NCBI GenBank assembly: GCA_950022655.1
Contig: OX465579.1
Span: forward strand, 180,672,303-180,736,302
DNA: 64,000 nt
Reading direction: 5' to 3'
From: Alentia gelatinosa
Lineage: Eukaryota; Annelida; Polychaeta; Phyllodocida; Polynoidae
Position numbers and translations under genes: made by a program. Numbering within the stretch: the stretch's first letter is position 1; every line of letters starts with the position of its first letter. The notes beneath the pieces are model-generated. The model was not told the origin of the DNA. It saw nothing but the letters and a program-made list of their open reading frames with translations, and did no database searches. This document shows, one piece after another, positions 58,860 through 64,000 of the stretch.

Positions 58860-61800
58860 CTCTGTGTATTGTGAGGCTGAGATCTGATATCCCCGGAGAA
58901 CGGCCTCGTGACTTATGTAGAATTCCCTTTTCTCTGTATTGTGAGGCTGAGATCTGAACTCCCGGAGAACGGCCTCGTGACTTATGTAGAATTCCCTTTT
59001 CTCTGTGTATTGATAAAGGCTGAGATCTGAATTCCCCGGAGATCGGCCTCGTGACTTTTGTAGAATTCCCTTTTCTCTGTGTATTGTGAGGCTGAGATCT
59101 GAACTCCCGGAGAACGGCCTCGTGACTTATGTAGAATTCCCTTTTCTCTTTGTATTGTGAGGCTAAGATCTGAACTCCCAGAGAACGGCCTCGTGACTTT
59201 TGTAGAATTCCCTTTTCTCTGTGTATTGTGAGGCTTAGATCTGATATCTCCGGAGAACGGCCTCGTTACTTATGTAGAATTCCCTTTTCTCTCTGTATTG
59301 TGAGGCTGAGATCTGAACTCCCAGAGAACGGCCTCGTGACTTATGTAGAATTCCCTTTTATCTGTATTGTGAGGCTGAGATCTGAACTCCCGGAGAACGG
59401 CCTCGTGGCTTATGTAGAATTCCCTTTTCTCTGTATTGTTAGGCTGAGATCTGAACTCCCGGAGAACGGCCTCGTGACTTATGTAGAATTCCCTTTTCTC
59501 TGTATTGTGAGGCTGAGATCTGAACTCCCGGAGAAGGGCCTCGTGACTTATGTAGAATTCCCCTTTCTCTGTATTGTGAGGCTGAGATCTGAACTCCCGG
59601 AGAACGACCTCGTGACTTATGTAGAATTCCCTTTTCTCTGCATTGAGAGGCTAAGATCTGAACTCACGGAGAACGGCCTCTTGACTTATGTAGAATTCCC
59701 TTTTCTCTGTATTGTGAGGCTGAGATCTGAACTCCCCGGAGAACGGCCTCATGACTTATGTAGAATTCCCTTTTCTCTGTATTGTGAGGCTGAGATCTGA
59801 TATCCTGGAGAACGGCCTCGTGACTTATGTAGAATTCCCTTTTCTCTGTGTATTGTGAGGCTGAGATCTAAACTCCCGGAGAACTGCCTCGTGACTTTTG
59901 TAGAATTCCCTTTTCTCTGTGTATTGTGAGGCTGCGATCTGATCTCCCTTGAGAACGGCCTTGTGACTTATGTAGAATTCCCTTTTCACTGTATTGTGAG
60001 GCTGAGATCTGAACTCCCCGGAGAACGTCCTCGTGACTCATGTAGAATTCCCTTTTCTCTGTGTATTGAGAGGCTGAGATCTGAACTCCCGGAGAACGGC
60101 CTCATGACTTATGTAGAATTCCCTTTTCTCTGTGTATTGTGAGGCTGAGATCTGATCTCCCGGAGAACGGCCTCGTGACTTATGTAGAATTCCCTTTTCT
60201 CTGGTTATTGATAAAGGCTGAGATCTGAACTCCCGGAGAACGGCCTCGTGACTCATGTAGAATTCCCTTTTCTCTGGTTATTGATAAAGGCTGAGATCTG
60301 AACTCCCGGAGAACGGCCTCGTGACTTATGTAGAATTCCCTTTTCTCTGTGTATTGTGAGGCTGAGATCTGTACTCCCGGAGAACGGCCTCGTGACTTAT
60401 GAAGAATTCCCTTTTCTCTGTGTATTGTGAGGCTGAGATCTGATATCCCCGGAGAACGGCCTCTTGACTTATGTAGAATTCCCTTTTCTCTGTATTGTGA
60501 GGCTGAGATCTGAACTCCCGGAGAACGGCCTCGTGACTTTTGTAGAATTCCCTTTTCTCTGTGTATTGTGAGGCTTAGATCTGATATCTCCGGAGAACGG
60601 CCTCGTTACTTATGTAGAATTCCCTTTTCTCTGTGTATTGTGAGGCTGAGATCTGAACTCCCAGAGAACGGCCTCGTGACTTATGTAGAATTCCCTTTTA
60701 TCTGTATTGTGAGGCTGAGATCTGAACTCCCGGAGAACGGCCTCGTGGCTTATGTAGAATTCCCTTTTCTCTGTATTGTGAGGCTGAGATCTGAACTCCC
60801 GGAGAACGGCCTCGTGACTTATGTAGAATTCCCTTTTCTCTGTATTGTGAGGCTGAGATCTGAACTCCCGGAGAAGGGCCTCGTGACTTATGTAGAATTC
60901 CCCTTTCTCTGTATTGTGAGGCTGAGATCTGAACTCCCGGAGAACGACCTCGTGACTTATGTAGAATTCCCTTTTCTCTGCATTGAGAGGCTAAGATCTG
61001 AACTCACGGAGAACGGCCTCTTGACTTATGTAGAATTCCCTTTTCTCTGTGTATTGTGAGGCTGAGATCTGATATCCCCGGAGAACGGCCTCGTGACTTA
61101 TGTAGAATTCCCTTTTCTCTGTATTGTGAGGCTGAGATCTGAACTCCCGGAGAACGGCCTCGTGACTTATGTAGAATTCCCTTTTCTCTGTGTATTGATA
61201 AAGGCTGAGATCTGAATTCCCCGGAGATCGGCCTCGTGACTTTTGTAGAATTCCCTTTTCTCTGTGTATTGTGAGGCTGAGATCTGAACTCCCGGAGAAC
61301 GGCCTCGTGACTTATGTAGAATTCCCTTTTCTCTTTGTATTGTGAGGCTAAGATCTGAACTCCCAGAGAACGGCCTCGTGACTTTTGTAGAATTCCCTTT
61401 TCTCTGTGTATTGTGAGGCTTAGATCTGATATCTCCGGAGAACGGCCTCGTTACTTATGTAGAATTCCCTTTTCTCTCTGTATTGTGAGGCTGAGATCTG
61501 AACTCCCAGAGAACGGCCTCGTGACTTATGTAGAATTCCCTTTTATCTGTATTGTGAGGCTGAGATCTGAACTCCCGGAGAACGGCCTCGTGGCTTATGT
61601 AGAATTCCCTTTTCTCTGTATTGTTAGGCTGAGATCTGAACTCCCGGAGAACGGCCTCGTGACTTATGTAGAATTCCCTTTTCTCTGTATTGTGAGGCTG
61701 AGATCTGAACTCCCGGAGAAGGGCCTCGTGACTTATGTAGAATTCCCCTTTCTCTGTATTGTGAGGCTGAGATCTGAACTCCCGGAGAACGACCTCGTGA

Positions 61801-64000
61801 CTTATGTAGAATTCCCTTTTCTCTGCATTGAGAGGCTAAGATCTGAACTCACGGAGAACGGCCTCTTGACTTATGTAGAATTCCCTTTTCTCTGTATTGT
61901 GAGGCTGAGATCTGAACTCCCCGGAGAACGGCCTCATGACTTATGTAGAATTCCCTTTTCTCTGTATTGTGAGGCTGAGATCTGATATCCTGGAGAACGG
62001 CCTCGTGACTTATGTAGAATTCCCTTTTCTCTGTGTATTGTGAGGCTGAGATCTAAACTCCCGGAGAACTGCCTCGTGACTTTTGTAGAATTCCCTTTTC
62101 TCTGTGTATTGTGAGGCTGCGATCTGATCTCCCTTGAGAACGGCCTTGTGACTTATGTAGAATTCCCTTTTCACTGTATTGTGAGGCTGAGATCTGAACT
62201 CCCCGGAGAACGTCCTCGTGACTCATGTAGAATTCCCTTTTCTCTGTGTATTGAGAGGCTGAGATCTGAACTCCCGGAGAACGGCCTCATGACTTATGTA
62301 GAATTCCCTTTTCTCTGTGTATTGTGAGGCTGAGATCTGATCTCCCGGAGAACGGCCTCGTGACTTATGTAGAATTCCCTTTTCTCTGGTTATTGATAAA
62401 GGCTGAGATCTGAACTCCCGGAGAACGGCCTCGTGACTCATGTAGAATTCCCTTTTCTCTGGTTATTGATAAAGGCTGAGATCTGAACTCCCGGAGAACG
62501 GCCTCGTGACTTATGTAGAATTCCCTTTTCTCTGTGTATTGTGAGGCTGAGATCTGTACTCCCGGAGAACGGCCTCGTGACTTATGAAGAATTCCCTTTT
62601 CTCTGTGTATTGTGAGGCTGAGATCTGATATCCCCGGAGAACGGCCTCTTGACTTATGTAGAATTCCCTTTTCTCTGTATTGTGAGGCTGAGATCTGAAC
62701 TCCCGGAGAACGGCCTCGTGACTTTTGTAGAATTCCCTTTTCTCTGTGTATTGTGAGGCTTAGATCTGATATCTCCGGAGAACGGCCTCGTTACTTATGT
62801 AGAATTCCCTTTTCTCTGTGTATTGTGAGGCTGAGATCTGAACTCCCAGAGAACGGCCTCGTGACTTATGTAGAATTCCCTTTTATCTGTATTGTGAGGC
62901 TGAGATCTGAACTCCCGGAGAACGGCCTCGTGGCTTATGTAGAATTCCCTTTTCTCTGTATTGTGAGGCTGAGATCTGAACTCCCGGAGAACGGCCTCGT
63001 GACTTATGTAGAATTCCCTTTTCTCTGTATTGTGAGGCTGAGATCTGAACTCCCGGAGAAGGGCCTCGTGACTTATGTAGAATTCCCCTTTCTCTGTATT
63101 GTGAGGCTGAGATCTGAACTCCCGGAGAACGACCTCGTGACTTATGTAGAATTCCCTTTTCTCTGCATTGAGAGGCTAAGATCTGAACTCATGGAGAACG
63201 GCCTCTTGACTTATGTAGAATTCCCTTTCCTCTGTATTGTGAGGCTGAGATCTGAACTCCCCGGAGAACGGCCTCATGACTTATGTAGAATTCCCTTTTC
63301 TCTGTATTGTGAGGCTGAGATCTGATATCCTGGAGAACGGCCTCGTGACTTATGTAGAATTCCCTTTTCTCTGTGTATTGTGAGGCTGAGATCTAAACTC
63401 CCGGAGAACTGCCTCGTGACTTTTGTAGAATTCCCTTTTCTCTGTGTATTGTGAGGCTGAGATCTGATCTCCCTTGAGAACGGCCTTGTGACTTATGTAG
63501 AATTCCCTTTTCACTGTATTGTGAGGCTGAGATCTGAACTCCCCGGAGAACGTCCTCGTGACTCATGTAGAATTCCCTTTTCTCTGTGTATTGAGAGGCT
63601 GAGATCTGAACTCCCGGAGAACGGCCTCATGACTTATGTAGAATTCCCTTTTCTCTGTGTATTGTGAGGCTGAGATCTGATCTCCCGTAAAACGGCCTCG
63701 TGACTTATGTAGAATTCCCTTTTCTCTGGTTATTGATAAAGGCTGAGATCTGAACTCCCGGAGAACGGCCTCGTGACTCATGTAGAATTCCCTTTTCTCT
63801 GGTTATTGATAAAGGCTGAGATCTGAACTCCCGGAGAACGGCCTCGTGACTTATGTAGAATTCCCTTTTCTCTGTGTATTGTGAGGCTGAGATCTGTACT
63901 CCCGGAGAACGGCCTCGTGACTTATGTAGAATTCCCTTTTCTCTGTGTATTGTGAGGCTGAGATCTGATATCCCCGGAGAACGGCCTCGTGACTTATGTA
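58860..64000. repeat. 2185-bp higher-order repeat in the terminal satellite, over two copies
   Basis: Blocks recur at 2185 bp (59228 to 61413, 60038 to 62223), with an internal duplication at 1340 bp (59228 to 60568, 61413 to 62753, 62223 to 63563). Marks are GAATTCCCCGGAGATCGG at 59029 and 61214, GTTACTTATG, CTGCATTGAGAGG and GACTCATGTAG. The last copy runs into the window edge. The near-identity marks this as the youngest part of the array, or as an assembly duplication. Confidence 0.88.

Larger units (their letters stand above)
50995..64000. repeat. 13-kb satellite of 69-72-bp units, running off the right edge
   Basis: About 184 head-to-tail units with landmarks GGCTGAGATCTGAACTCCCG, GAGAACGGCCTCGTGACTTA, TGTAGAATTCCCTTTTCTCT and GTGTATTGTGAG. 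Length classes arise from CTCTGTATTG against CTCTGTGTATTG (2 bp), one or two Cs and Gs in CTCCCGGAG, and GTGAGG against GATAAAGG. Most units contain both an EcoRI site (GAATTC) and a BglII site (AGATCT). Where 69-bp units adjoin, a 23-residue plus-strand frame opens (e.g. 59228-59800), and a minus-strand counterpart also occurs. Neither is a gene. Point and length variation is higher at the left end, and blocks on the right are nearly identical. Confidence 0.97.

Overview
The window is eukaryotic, non-coding and dominated by tandem repeats. Roughly 55 kb of the 64 kb is satellite or minisatellite DNA, and I see no intact gene that I can defend. The only clear protein homology is a decayed, 5'-truncated LINE (non-LTR retrotransposon) reverse transcriptase on the minus strand. 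LINE remnants, a foldback DNA element and long minisatellites point to an animal genome. A marine invertebrate such as a mollusc or annelid is my guess from general character, not from a diagnostic gene. There are no prokaryotic operons, ribosome binding sites or phage genes.

Layout, left to right: (1) 1-6705, a 51-bp repeat that runs off the left edge and contains a near-identical duplication offset by 3110 bp; (2) 6706-6989, single-copy spacer; (3) 6990-10037, a pyrimidine-rich repeat; (4) 10038-10460, spacer; (5) 10461-12637 and 14054-14168, a GTGTGTACAG/GTGGGTAG minisatellite split by a LINE fragment at 12638-14053; (6) 14251-14705, five copies of a 91-bp repeat; (7) 14716-15394, spacer with one possible short exon ending at a good splice-donor sequence; (8) 15395-41226, a 25.8-kb satellite of 99-112-bp units with multi-kilobase higher-order duplications.

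Continuing: (9) 41227-43180, single-copy DNA holding a 796-bp foldback element with perfect 19-bp terminal inverted repeats; (10) 43181-45626, a GGCTATAGTAGGAGG minisatellite with a ~750-bp higher-order period; (11) 45627-47396, AT-rich DNA without long ORFs; (12) 47397-48650, a CpG-rich segment carrying about 64 copies of a 15-bp repeat with strong G-quadruplex potential; (13) 48651-50994, single-copy DNA rich in perfect hairpins, ending in a degenerate 'AACACTTGATATC' repeat; (14) 50995-64000, a 69-72-bp satellite with an EcoRI and a BglII site in most units, running off the right edge.

No set of genes works together here. The biology on view is repeat birth and amplification: slippage at short internal duplications makes length classes, and unequal exchange or segmental duplication then copies multi-unit blocks. 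Long open frames in the arrays arise because several unit lengths (51, 69, 111, 15 bp) are multiples of three, and I do not annotate them as genes. I found no convincing new molecular system. The best leads are the retrotransposon landing in a minisatellite, the foldback element, the two-word minisatellite, the quadruplex-prone 15-bp array and the 26-kb hierarchical satellite.
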